A stretch of DNA of 64,000 nt, taken from assembly GCF_022179445.1 (NCBI RefSeq), contig NZ_BPQU01000002.1, positions 186,001 to 250,000 on the forward strand, in the 5' to 3' direction. This DNA comes from Methylobacterium mesophilicum. GTDB lineage: Bacteria > Pseudomonadota > Alphaproteobacteria > Rhizobiales > Beijerinckiaceae. Made by a program: the position numbers and the translations under genes. A model generated the notes under the pieces. It was given only the letters and a program-made list of their open reading frames with translations, was not told where the DNA came from and ran no database searches. How positions within the stretch are numbered: the stretch's first letter is position 1; each line of letters begins with the position of its first letter. Shown here in pieces: positions 48,822-57,860 of this stretch.

Positions 48822-49724
48822 TCAGACTTCGCGGCCGAACAGGCCGGCCGGGCGCACCAGCAGGGCCAGCGCCATGATGACGAAGACCACCACGGTCGAG
48901 GCCTCCGGGTAGACCACCTTGGTCAGCCCCTCGATCAGCCCGAGGGCGAGGCCGGTCATCATCGCGCCGAGGATCGAGCCGAGGCCGCCGATCACCACCA
49001 CGGCGAAGACGATGTTGAGCAGGTTGCCGCCCATCAGCGGCGTCACCTGCATGATCGGCGCGGCCAGCACCCCGGCGATGCCGGCCAGCGCCACGCCGAA
49101 CCCGTAGGTCAGGGTGATCATCACCGGCACGTTGATGCCGAAGGCCTGGAGCAGGCGCGGGTTCTCGGTTCCGGCGCGCAGGTAGGCGCCGAGCTTGGTC
49201 CGCTCGAACAGGTACCAGGTGCCGAAGCAGATCAGCAGCGAGGCCACGACCACGAAGACGCGGTACTTCGGCAGCAGCATGAAGCCGACATCGACCGGCC
49301 CCTGCAGGATCTCCGGCGGCTCGTAGCCCTGGCCGGAGACGCCGAACACGTATCGGAAGCCCCCCTCCATCACCAGCGCCACCCCGAAGGTCAGGAGCAG
49401 GCCGTAGAGGTGGTCGAGATGGTAGAGCCGGCGCAGCAGCGTGCGCTCGATGACCATGCCGAACAGGGCGACGCAGAGCGGAGCCAGAACCAGCGCGACC
49501 CAGAAACTGATCTGGAAATCGGGATAGCCGAGCCAGGGCCCGATCTGGGTCAGCCCGATCCAGGCCAGGAACGCCGCCATCATGAACTGCGCCCCGTGGG
49601 TGAAGTTGATGATGTTGAGCAGCCCGAAGATGATCGCGAGCCCCATGCTCAGCAGGGCATAGAAGCAGCCGCCGATCAGGCCGATGGTGAGCTGGGCCAT
49701 GAAGGCCTGGAAGGTGATGTCCAT
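48822..49724 (-). CDS. livH: Branched-chain-type ABC permease, LivH
   Basis: A 300-residue permease with about eight helices. LLNIINFTHGAQFMMAAFLA near residue 35 and VVIGGLGSILGAMMTGLALG near the end are LivH hallmarks. It is nine bases from livM, so the two are co-transcribed. The 333-base gap upstream to the receptor gene contains a palindromic repeat pair. Confidence 0.93.
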   Translation of the reverse strand: MDITFQAFMAQLTIGLIGGCFYALLSMGLAIIFGLLNIINFTHGAQFMMAAFLAWIGLTQIGPWLGYPDFQISFWVALVLAPLCVALFGMVIERTLLRRLYHLDHLYGLLLTFGVALVMEGGFRYVFGVSGQGYEPPEILQGPVDVGFMLLPKYRVFVVVASLLICFGTWYLFERTKLGAYLRAGTENPRLLQAFGINVPVMITLTYGFGVALAGIAGVLAAPIMQVTPLMGGNLLNIVFAVVVIGGLGSILGAMMTGLALGLIEGLTKVVYPEASTVVVFVIMALALLVRPAGLFGREV

Positions 49725-49836
49725 CGTGGGGTCACCGGCGGGTTGGAGGGGTCGGACGGTCTTTTCGGGGATGCGCCACCAGGGCTACGGCTACGCAGGG
49801 TCGAGACACGGTCGCTCTTGCAGGGCTCGACGTGCC

Positions 49837-49932
49837 CCCTCTCCCGAGCGGGAGAGGGTTGGGGTGAGGGGCCAGGTCTTTCCGGAGATGTCGCATCCCT
49901 CACCCTGTCCCTCTCCCGCTCGGGAGAAGGGA
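49837..49932. repeat. Paired palindromes, BIME-like element
   Basis: CCCTCTCCCG-AG-CGGGAGAGGG (49837-49858) and a close inverse copy (49908-49932) flank a second inverted pair, GGGTGAGGG and CCCTCACCC. The whole 96 bases can fold into one long structure. It fills most of the 333-base gap between livH and the receptor gene (49725-50057), which has no coding frame of its own. The element resembles interspersed palindromes common in alphaproteobacteria. Confidence 0.75.
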
Positions 49933-50057
49933 CCTTCGCTTTCTACGGGCGACGATGTGACCGCGCCCGCCATGCAACCCTCTGTAGTCCGCTGCCACAC
50001 CGGGGAGGGGACGCGCGCCATCCCGGAGGCCGGTGCGCGCCCTTGCGCGATATTGCT

Positions 50058-51290
50058 TCAGCCCTTGGCGTTGAGCGGGCAGGCATCGGAGGGCTTCGGG
50101 AACACGTCGTCGCCCTTCAGGACCGCCCGGACGTTGTAGAAGTCCCAGTCGCGCTTGGATTCCGCCGGCTTCTTCACCTGCAGGAGCAGCATGTCGTGGA
50201 CGAGGGCGCCGTCGGTGCGCAGCTTGCCGTTGCGGATCACCGCGTCGTCGATGGTCATGGTGCGCAGCTTGCCCATCACGGCGCCGGCCTCGTCGGTGCT
50301 CGCCGCCTCGATCGCCTTCAGGTAGCTGAGTGCGGCCGAGTAGACCGCCGCCTGCGACGCGCTCGGCATGCGCTTCATCTTGGCGAAGTACTTCTCCGCG
50401 AAGGCGCGCGAGCGGTCGTCGTAGTCCCAGTAGAAGGCTTCGGTGAGGTACATGTCCTGGGCCTTGGCCAGCCCGAGGCTCTTAACGTCGGTGATGTAGG
50501 TGAGCAGCGGGGCGATCACCTGCTTGTCGCCGCGCCCGATGCCGTACTCGGCGGCCTGCTTGACGGCGTTGATCGTGTCGCTGCCGGCATTGGCGAGCGC
50601 GATCACCTGCGCGCCGCTCCCCTGCGCCTTCAGCATGAAGGAGGAGAAGTCGCCCCCCGGGAACGGGTGGCGCGAGACGCCCAGCACCTTGCCGCCCTCG
50701 GCCTCCACCATGGCGGAGGCGTCCTTCTCGAGGGAATGGCCGAAGGTGTAGTCGGCGGTGACGAAGTACCAGGTCTTGCGGCCGGTCTTCAGCAGCGCCT
50801 TGGCGGTGCCGGCCGCGAGCGCGTAGGTGTTGACCATCCACTGCGCGTTGAGCGGCGAGCACTTCTCGTTGATCGCCGCCATGGCGACCCCGGCCGAGAG
50901 CATCGTCACCCGGTTCTTCTGCTTGGCGATCTCCATCACGGCAAGCGCGGTCGAGGAGGTCGGGAAGTCGGCGATCATGTCGACTTTGCCCTGGTCGAAC
51001 CATTCCCGGGCGAGGTTGGCGGCGATGTCGGGCTTGTTCTGGTGGTCGGCCGCGATGAGCTCGACGGGGGCGTTCAGCACCTTGCCGCCCATCTCGTCGA
51101 TGGCGATCTGCGCCGCCACCGCCGAGCCGCGCCCGGTGAAGTCGGAATAGATGCCCGACAGATCGTTGAGGATGCCGATCCTGACGACGCCGTCGCTGAT
51201 CGCCTCGGCGGCGAGCGCCGGCAAGGGGATCGACAGGGGAGCCGACGCGAGCGACGCGCCGAGAACGTAACCGATGAACCGTGACCGCAT
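50058..51290 (-). CDS. ABC substrate-binding protein (branched-chain type)
   Basis: A 410-residue periplasmic type I receptor with a signal peptide cut near ALAA. The start of the mature protein reads VVRIGILNDLSGIYSDFTG, typical of the family. Ligands of this family include branched-chain amino acids, amides and aromatic acids; this one is not identifiable. It lies between the ATPase and permease genes of the same importer. Confidence 0.9.
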   Translation of the reverse strand: MRSRFIGYVLGASLASAPLSIPLPALAAEAISDGVVRIGILNDLSGIYSDFTGRGSAVAAQIAIDEMGGKVLNAPVELIAADHQNKPDIAANLAREWFDQGKVDMIADFPTSSTALAVMEIAKQKNRVTMLSAGVAMAAINEKCSPLNAQWMVNTYALAAGTAKALLKTGRKTWYFVTADYTFGHSLEKDASAMVEAEGGKVLGVSRHPFPGGDFSSFMLKAQGSGAQVIALANAGSDTINAVKQAAEYGIGRGDKQVIAPLLTYITDVKSLGLAKAQDMYLTEAFYWDYDDRSRAFAEKYFAKMKRMPSASQAAVYSAALSYLKAIEAASTDEAGAVMGKLRTMTIDDAVIRNGKLRTDGALVHDMLLLQVKKPAESKRDWDFYNVRAVLKGDDVFPKPSDACPLNAKG

Positions 51291-51388
51291 GTTCCCGCCT
51301 CCTGTTCGTCCGGATTACTCGCCCCTGCCGGAGCTTTGTCTGCGCATCGTCGTTTTCCGAAAGCCGGCAGCACCTTTCGGGATGAGGC

Positions 51389-52106
51389 TCAGAGGCCGAG
51401 CAGGCGCCCGACCTCGGCCTCCCGTGACGCCACCGCGTCCGCCGGGATCTCGGCCGCGACCCGCCCGTGCTCGATCACGTAGTGGCGGTCGGCGAGATGC
51501 CGGGCGAAGTGGAAGTTCTGCTCGACCAGCACGATGGTGAAGCCACGGCTCTTGAGCAGGGCCACCGCCCGGCCGAGCGCCTCGACGATGACCGGGGCGA
51601 GGCCCTCGGTGATCTCGTCCAGCAGCAGGATGCGGGCGCCCGTGGTCAGGATGCGGCCGAGCGCGAGCATCTGCTGCTCGCCGCCCGAGAGGCGGCCGCC
51701 GCCGCTGTCGGCCCGCTCGGCCAGGTTCGGGAACAGCGTCAGCACTTCGGCCACCGACATTCCGCCGGGACCGAGGCGGGGCAGGAGGGTGAGGTTCTCC
51801 TGGGTCGTGAGCGAGCGATAGATGCCGCGCTCCTCCGGGCAGTAGCCGAGGCCGAGCCGGGCGACCCGGTGCGTGCTGAGCCGGATCGTCTCCTGCCCGC
51901 GCACCCGCACCGAGCCGGCGCGCCGATCGGTCAGGCCGAGGATGGCCTTGAGCGTGGTGCTGCGGCCAGCGCCGTTGCGGCCGAGCAAGGTCACGCACTC
52001 GCCCTCGCGCACCGTGATGTCGATCCCGTGCAGGACGTGGCTCTCGCCGTACCAGGCTTCGAGCCCGCGGATCTCCAGGGCGATGGCGGCTTCGGGCAAA
52101 TCTACC

Positions 52107-52114
<8 letters not shown>
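51389..52114 (-). CDS. livF: ABC ATPase LivF with arginine in Walker A
   Basis: A 241-residue ATPase of the LivF group. The signature (RLSGGEQQML) and Walker B (ILLLDEITEGLAP) are normal, but the P-loop reads GRNGAGRSTT, with Arg in place of the nucleotide-binding Lys. I recall the same change in other LivF proteins of Proteobacteria, so it may be natural to a subgroup. The ATG lies within the end of livG, eight bases of overlap. Confidence 0.92.
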
Positions 52115-52859
<745 letters not shown>

Positions 52860-52882
52860 GACACCCTCGCCGGCTCCATTGC

Positions 52883-52904
52883 TGTAGATTGTATAAAATC
52901 TGCA
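52883..52904. promoter_or_regulatory. Candidate GntR operator upstream of livG
   Basis: TGTAGATTGTATAAAATCTGCA is a 22-bp near-palindrome with two mismatched pairs, 24 bases upstream of livG. A 16-base match to one strand of it occurs upstream of the adjacent GntR gene (53660-53675). Confidence 0.6.
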
Positions 52905-52949
52905 TCCGCGTCAAGCATCCTGTGTGGCGACATCCGCGCCTTGGCGGGC

Positions 52950-53642
52950 TCACCCGGCCTGGGCGTTCCGGTAGATCGCCACCAGCGATACGGCGGCGTG
53001 CGCGATATGCGCTTGCAAGAGTTCGGCCGCCTGGGAGATCCGGCCCACCTCGCAGAGCGCCACGATCTGTGTGTGCTCGTGATCGGCACGCGCGGTGTCC
53101 CCGGAAGCGGACAGCTGCAGCCGCGTCGGGCGGTCGCAATCCTGCAGCAGGGCGGAGACGATGCTGAGCGAGCGGGGGCGATCGGCGTAGCGCAGCAGAT
53201 CGAGGTGGAAGCTTCGGTTCAGCTCGCCCCACCGATCGACCTGGCCGGCCTCGAGGGCCGCGCCGTACCCGTCGGTGAGGCTGCGCAGCCTCCGGTAATC
53301 CGCCGCCCCGAAGCGGCGTGCGGAGAGCGCCAGCAGCGGCGGTTCGAGCTGTTCGCGCAGGCGGAAGATGTCTTCCACCTCCTCGACGGACAGGCCGGCC
53401 ACCACCGCCCCGCGATGCGGCACGATCTTGACCAGCCCTTGCGCCTCCAGTTGCAGCAGCGCCTCCCGGACCGGGATGCGGCTGATGCCGAACTCCTCCG
53501 CCAGCGCGTCCTGGCGCAGCTGGATCCCGGGCGCGAACTCACCGTTCAGGATGCGCTGACGCAGCGATTCCGTGACCGCGGCCGAGACGGTCTTGTGGCG
53601 CAGGCGATCGGTGGCGGGGGACGGAGACGTCGGATCGGGCAT
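52950..53642 (-). CDS. GntR/FadR-type (FCD) transcriptional regulator
   Basis: A 230-residue regulator with an N-terminal GntR winged helix (residues 15-85; LAEEFGISRIPVREALLQLE) and a C-terminal all-helical FCD ligand domain (from about residue 95, FRLREQLEPPLLALSAR). FCD domains bind carboxylates, often with a metal. ATG 53642 with GAGG upstream was chosen over a longer frame. It probably represses the adjacent importer and itself. Confidence 0.92.
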   Translation of the reverse strand: MPDPTSPSPATDRLRHKTVSAAVTESLRQRILNGEFAPGIQLRQDALAEEFGISRIPVREALLQLEAQGLVKIVPHRGAVVAGLSVEEVEDIFRLREQLEPPLLALSARRFGAADYRRLRSLTDGYGAALEAGQVDRWGELNRSFHLDLLRYADRPRSLSIVSALLQDCDRPTRLQLSASGDTARADHEHTQIVALCEVGRISQAAELLQAHIAHAAVSLVAIYRNAQAG

Positions 53643-53659
53643 CGGCACCTCGGCATGCG

Positions 53660-53675
53660 TGTAGATTTTATCCGA
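53660..53675. promoter_or_regulatory. Candidate GntR operator at its own promoter
   Basis: TGTAGATTTTATCCGA matches 13 or 14 of 16 positions of the site upstream of livG (read on the minus strand) and lies 18 bases upstream of the GntR start. Its other half is poorly kept. Confidence 0.5.
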
Positions 53676-53802
53676 AGTTGATGCGCTGCGACAGACGGGG
53701 TCCTCACGGGGCCAAGACGTTGCCCGAAGGACGTCCCGCAGACCACCGGGCCGGCCCGACTGGGCGACGCCGCCCCCGCGGCGAGAGGGCCGGGGGTGCC
53801 GC

Positions 53803-54585
53803 TCAGTCCCCCCGTTCGCCGCGCAGGGTCTTGAGGCCGATGCCGGTCGCCTCGAAGCCGCCGTCGACGGCGAGCTGCTGGCCGGTGACGAAGGAGGCCC
53901 GTTCGGAGCAGAGGAACACGATCGCCTCCGCGAGTTCCGACTCCAGGCCGTAGCGCCCGAGGGGGACGGCATCGTGGTAGTCGGCGCGGATCTCCGGGCT
54001 GTGGACCGCCTTGGCCATCGCGGTGTCCACCGGCCCCGGGGCGACCGCGTTCACCCGGATCCCGAACTGCGCCAACTCGACGGCCTGCTGCTTCGTGAGC
54101 TGGGCCAGCGCCGCCTTGCTGGTGCCGTAGGCGGTCCGCAGCGTCGAGGCGCGCAGGCCCGAGATCGATGTGATGTTCACGATCGCGCCGCCACGTTCGG
54201 CGAGCAGCGGGACGGCCGCCTGCGTGCACAGGAACGGCCCCGACAGGTTCACGGCGAGCACCCGCGACCAATCGTCGAACGTGGTCTCCATCAGCGGCTT
54301 GAAGATCGCGATGCCGGCGTTGTTGACCAGCGCGTCGAGCCGCCCGAACCGGTCGGCGACCTGCCGCATCGCGCCTGCGACCGCTTGCGGGTCGGAGACG
54401 TCCGCGGTGACAGCCAGCACAGCCTCCGGCCGGCCGAGCCCGGCGGCGGCGGCCTCCACGGCCGGGCCGTCGATGTCGAGGAGGGCGACGCGCCACCCGT
54501 CCGCGAGGAACCGGCTCGCGGCAGCAAGTCCGATGCCGCGGGCCGCCCCCGTCACCAGCGCGGTCCGGTCGTGGGTGTCGCTCAT
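53803..54585 (-). CDS. SDR-family oxidoreductase
   Basis: A 260-residue short-chain dehydrogenase with TGAARGIGLA, NNAG, the Ser in NITSISG and the catalytic YGTSK. LLDID at the end of strand 2 favours NAD. ATG 54585 was chosen; the frame runs on upstream without similarity. It ends 160 bases before the GntR gene and may belong to the same catabolic unit as the importer and lyase. Confidence 0.9.
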   Translation of the reverse strand: MSDTHDRTALVTGAARGIGLAAASRFLADGWRVALLDIDGPAVEAAAAGLGRPEAVLAVTADVSDPQAVAGAMRQVADRFGRLDALVNNAGIAIFKPLMETTFDDWSRVLAVNLSGPFLCTQAAVPLLAERGGAIVNITSISGLRASTLRTAYGTSKAALAQLTKQQAVELAQFGIRVNAVAPGPVDTAMAKAVHSPEIRADYHDAVPLGRYGLESELAEAIVFLCSERASFVTGQQLAVDGGFEATGIGLKTLRGERGD

Positions 54586-54923
54586 AGCGTCATATCCGTC
54601 GGCGAGGGCCGCGCGTCGGCGGCGGGGGATCGTTCCGGCAGCGGCGCCTCGCTCATGGTGCGCGACAGCGGCACCACTCGAAACAGCTCCCACAGATCCA
54701 TACGATGCGGGACTTGAATTTCCAGTCCTTCCGTCGGCAGCGCGGCACCGACCGCGAAGCCCTCTGCGCGCGGCAAACGGACGCCTCGGCACCTTCGGGG
54801 CCTGCATCCGCGTGACTGCGATTCGCAACGCGGCTAGCACGGTGATGGCGGGACCGTGCCGACGCGGTCCGGTCGTGCGCCGAGGCCCCCCGTCCCGGCG
54901 GCTGGCCGCGACGGGCCGACGTC
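54586..54923. other. 338-base region upstream of divergent SDR and permease
   Basis: No firm gene. A minus-strand frame (54582-54776, 64 codons) ends with TGA overlapping the SDR start (ATGA), which could mean a coupled leader, but it has no ribosome-binding site that I can see and no similarity. Both divergent promoters must lie here. Confidence 0.45.
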
Positions 54924-56267
54924 ATGACCGACCGATCCGGCGCTGCCAAAGCCGCCCCGACCGTCTCCACGCTGGCGGCGACGGCCATCGTCGTGGCCGA
55001 CATGATCGGCATCGGCGTCTTCACCAGCCTCGGCTTCCAGGTCGCCGACATCCCGTCCGGCTTCACGCTGCTGCTGCTGTGGTTCGTCGGGGGCGTGGTC
55101 GCGCTGTGCGGGGCGCTCTGCTACGCCGAACTCGCCACGATGTTTCCCCGCTCCAGCGGCGAGTACAACCTCCTCACGCAGATCTACAGCCCGGCGATCG
55201 GGTTCATGGCCGGGTGGCTCTCGGGCACTGTCGGCTTCGCCGCGCCGGTGGCGCTCGCCGCCATGGCGCTCGGCCAGTACGGCAAGGCGGTGCTGCCCGG
55301 GGCGCCGCCGCTCCTGCTCGGCCTCGCGGCGATCTGGATCGTCTCGCTGGTCCACCTGCGGGGTACGCGCCACAGCAGCGCGTTCCAGATCGGGTTCACG
55401 CTGCTGAAGCTGGCGCTGATCGTCGCCTTCATCGGGGCGGGTTTCGCGTGTGGGGGCGGCCAGGCGATCGGCTTTTCGCCCGCTTCGTTCGATCCGGCGC
55501 AGGTCGTCAGCGCCAGCTTCGCGATCAGCCTCGTCTTCGTGATGTACGCCTATTCGGGCTGGAACGCCGCGACCTACATCGTCGGCGAACTCGCCGACCC
55601 GCCGCGCAGCCTGCCGCGGGCGCTGTTCTTCGGGACCGGCCTCGTCGTCGCGCTCTCGATCGCGCTGAACGCGGTGTTCCTCTACACGACGCCCGCCGCC
55701 GAACTCGCCGGTCAGGTCGAGGTCGCCGTGATCGCCGGCCGTCACGTCTTCGGCGATGTGGGCGGCCGCATCGTGGGCGGGCTGATCTGCGCCGGGCTGA
55801 TCCCGACGATCGGCGCGATGATGTGGATCGGCCCGCGCGTCACCGTCGCGATGGGCGAGGACGTGGCTCTGCTGCGCCTGTTCGCCCGGCGCTCGCGGCG
55901 CGGGGTGCCGGGCGCAGCGCTTCTCCTTCAGGCCTGCATCGCCACCATCCTGCTGTTCACCCAGAGCTTCGAGGCGGTGCTCGACTTCATCCAGTTCAGC
56001 CTGATCCTGTGCTCGTTCCTAACCGTGATCGGGCTGATCAAGCTCCGGATCACCCGGCCCGACCTGCCGCGGCCGTTCCGGGCCTGGGGCTACCCGGTGA
56101 CGCCGATGATCTTCCTGTCGGTGACGCTGTTCATGCTGGTCCACCTCGTGACCGTCCGGCCGCTGCAGTCCCTTGCGGGGCTCGCACTGATGCTGGCCGG
56201 CCTCCTCGTGTACGGCATCGCGACGGCGCGGGAGCGGACGACGGCGCGCAGGGCGCCGCCGCGGTGA
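54924..56267 (+). CDS. APC-family amino acid permease
   Basis: A 447-residue permease with about 12 helices. The conserved APC segment in helix 1 reads ADMIGIGVFTSLG, and LCYAELATMFPRSSGEYNLL (helix 3 region) is characteristic. It moves an amino acid or amine across the inner membrane; the substrate is unknown. It is a single gene, divergent from the SDR and convergent with the NodS-like gene. Confidence 0.9.
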   Translation: MTDRSGAAKAAPTVSTLAATAIVVADMIGIGVFTSLGFQVADIPSGFTLLLLWFVGGVVALCGALCYAELATMFPRSSGEYNLLTQIYSPAIGFMAGWLSGTVGFAAPVALAAMALGQYGKAVLPGAPPLLLGLAAIWIVSLVHLRGTRHSSAFQIGFTLLKLALIVAFIGAGFACGGGQAIGFSPASFDPAQVVSASFAISLVFVMYAYSGWNAATYIVGELADPPRSLPRALFFGTGLVVALSIALNAVFLYTTPAAELAGQVEVAVIAGRHVFGDVGGRIVGGLICAGLIPTIGAMMWIGPRVTVAMGEDVALLRLFARRSRRGVPGAALLLQACIATILLFTQSFEAVLDFIQFSLILCSFLTVIGLIKLRITRPDLPRPFRAWGYPVTPMIFLSVTLFMLVHLVTVRPLQSLAGLALMLAGLLVYGIATARERTTARRAPPR

Positions 56268-56294
56268 GGCCGGGGCCGCGCGCGATCACACCTG

Positions 56295-57035
56295 TCAGGG
56301 AGCGGGCTTGAACGCCCGCAGGACGTCCAGCCGATACTCGGCGGTTCGCGACTGCTTCAGGACCCGCGCAAAACCTTGGGCGCCCGCGATGAAGCCTTCC
56401 GCCGCCTCGTCGCCGGAGAGCGGGTAATGGGTGACGCCGAGCCAGTGGACCAGCACGATGTCCGCTTCGGGAAGCACCGAGCCCGCCACCCGGGCGACCA
56501 GCCGGGCAAGGTCGGCGCGGTCGAGATAATAGGCGACCTCGGAGATCAGGATCAGGTCGAACCGCCCGTCCGGCCATGCGCCCGGGACGGCCGCGAGCTG
56601 GAAGCGCACGTTCGGGCAATCGGCGCAGCGCGCCCGGGCGTCGTCCAGGACGGACGGCACAACGTCGAGCCCGATCAGCGCGTCGCACCGGGGGCAAAGC
56701 TGATGCGTGAACACGCCGATCGAGCAGCCGACCTCGAGGCCCGACGCGTAGCGGGCCCGCGGCAGGGCCGCCAGCGTGGCCGCATACTTGTCGCGCTCAT
56801 AGGCGCTCGTGGCGAAGCGCCACGGATCCGACTCCGTGGCATACATGCCCTTGAAGTAATCGGTATCGAGGCTCTTCGCGCGGCGGCCCGTCGGCGTCTC
56901 GGCCGGCTGCTTGGGGTCGGCCTCGGCGCCTGAGGCACTTTGAATTCCGAGCATCGCGCTCGTCACGGCCGCGCCTCCGGCTTGCAGCAGGCGGCGCCGG
57001 GAGGCTGGCTTGCGATCACGCACGAGGGGCCTCAC
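56295..57035 (-). CDS. NodS-like SAM methyltransferase with Tat-like leader
   Basis: A 246-residue protein. Residues 50-240 match NodS-type N-methyltransferases (ESDPWRFATSAYERDKYAA, SAM site LEVGCSIGVFT, LVHWLGVTHYPLSGDEA). NodS methylates chito-oligosaccharides, but no nod genes are present here. The first 40 residues look like a twin-arginine leader (ASRRRLLQAGGAAVTSAMLG, then SASGAEA), which is odd for an enzyme that needs cytosolic SAM. The start is a GTG; a later GTG would keep the leader. Confidence 0.82.
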   Translation of the reverse strand: MRPLVRDRKPASRRRLLQAGGAAVTSAMLGIQSASGAEADPKQPAETPTGRRAKSLDTDYFKGMYATESDPWRFATSAYERDKYAATLAALPRARYASGLEVGCSIGVFTHQLCPRCDALIGLDVVPSVLDDARARCADCPNVRFQLAAVPGAWPDGRFDLILISEVAYYLDRADLARLVARVAGSVLPEADIVLVHWLGVTHYPLSGDEAAEGFIAGAQGFARVLKQSRTAEYRLDVLRAFKPAP

Positions 57036-57096
57036 CGCGCCTTCGGGACTGTGCCGGTGAAACCGGGCCCAGTCGGGGCGGTTCCGGGCTGCGGCG

Positions 57097-57855
57097 TCAG
57101 GCGGCGCTGCCCGCCGCGGCGCGGCCGCCGAGATACGCGGCGCGGATGTCGTCGTTGGCCCAGAGCGCCTGCGGGTCGCCTTCGAGGACGAGGCGGCCGG
57201 TCTCCAGCACGTAGCCCCGGTCGGCCACCGACAGGCCCATGCGGGCGTTCTGCTCGACCAGCAGCACCGTCGTGCCGCGACGGCGCACCTCCGCGATGAT
57301 CGCGAACACCGCCTGGACGATCACCGGGGCGAGACCGAGCGAGGGCTCGTCGAGCAGCAGGAGCCGCGGCTTGGCCATCAGGCCGCGGGCGAGCGCCACC
57401 ATCTGGAGCTGGCCGCCCGACAGGGTCCAGCCGAGCGCGTCGCCGAACCGCCGGATGTCGGGGAACAGCTCGAACATCGCCTCGACCTCGTCGCGCAGGG
57501 CGCGCTTCGGGACGCCGGACCGGTTCGAGGCGCCGAGCATGATGTTCTCGCGCACGGTGAGCCCCGGGAAGACCCGGCGCCCCTCGGGCACGTGGGCGAC
57601 GCCGAGGCGCACGATCGCCTCGGGCTTCAGGCCGTGGAGCGGCTGCCCGTCGAGCAGGATGCTGCCGCCCGCCGGCTTCACGAGGCCGGAGATCGCCTTG
57701 AGGGTGGTCGACTTGCCGGCGCCGTTGGAGCCCAGCAGGGTCACGACCTCGCCCGTGCCGACCACGAACGAGAGCCCGCGCACCGCCTCGATCTCGCCGT
57801 AGCGGACGGTGAGGTCGCGGATCTCCAGGACCGGGTTCGACACGGCGGTGCTCAT
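57097..57855 (-). CDS. livF: ABC ATPase LivF (second importer)
   Basis: A 252-residue ATPase with Walker A GSNGAGKST, signature TLSGGQLQM and Walker B LLLLDEPSLGLAP, all intact. MSTAVSNPVLEIRDLTVRY from ATG 57855 is the normal start. It lies five bases after the LivM-LivG fusion gene and is last in the operon for a second branched-chain-type importer. Confidence 0.93.
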   Translation of the reverse strand: MSTAVSNPVLEIRDLTVRYGEIEAVRGLSFVVGTGEVVTLLGSNGAGKSTTLKAISGLVKPAGGSILLDGQPLHGLKPEAIVRLGVAHVPEGRRVFPGLTVRENIMLGASNRSGVPKRALRDEVEAMFELFPDIRRFGDALGWTLSGGQLQMVALARGLMAKPRLLLLDEPSLGLAPVIVQAVFAIIAEVRRRGTTVLLVEQNARMGLSVADRGYVLETGRLVLEGDPQALWANDDIRAAYLGGRAAAGSAA

Positions 57856-57860
57856 CCTGC

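Noticed and set aside
49837..49932. CRISPR-like repeats
   Set aside because: The copies are inverted, only two in number and without spacers of regular length; they fit an interspersed palindrome better.
47718..51284. Very long plus-strand frame (1188 codons) opposite the liv genes
   Set aside because: It is antisense to four well-supported genes, has a His/Arg/Gly-rich composition typical of GC-rich shadow frames, and crosses a palindromic repeat.
54582..54776. 64-codon minus-strand frame overlapping the SDR start
   Set aside because: The ATGA overlap is suggestive, but there is no ribosome-binding site or similarity, so it was kept only as a note on the intergenic region.
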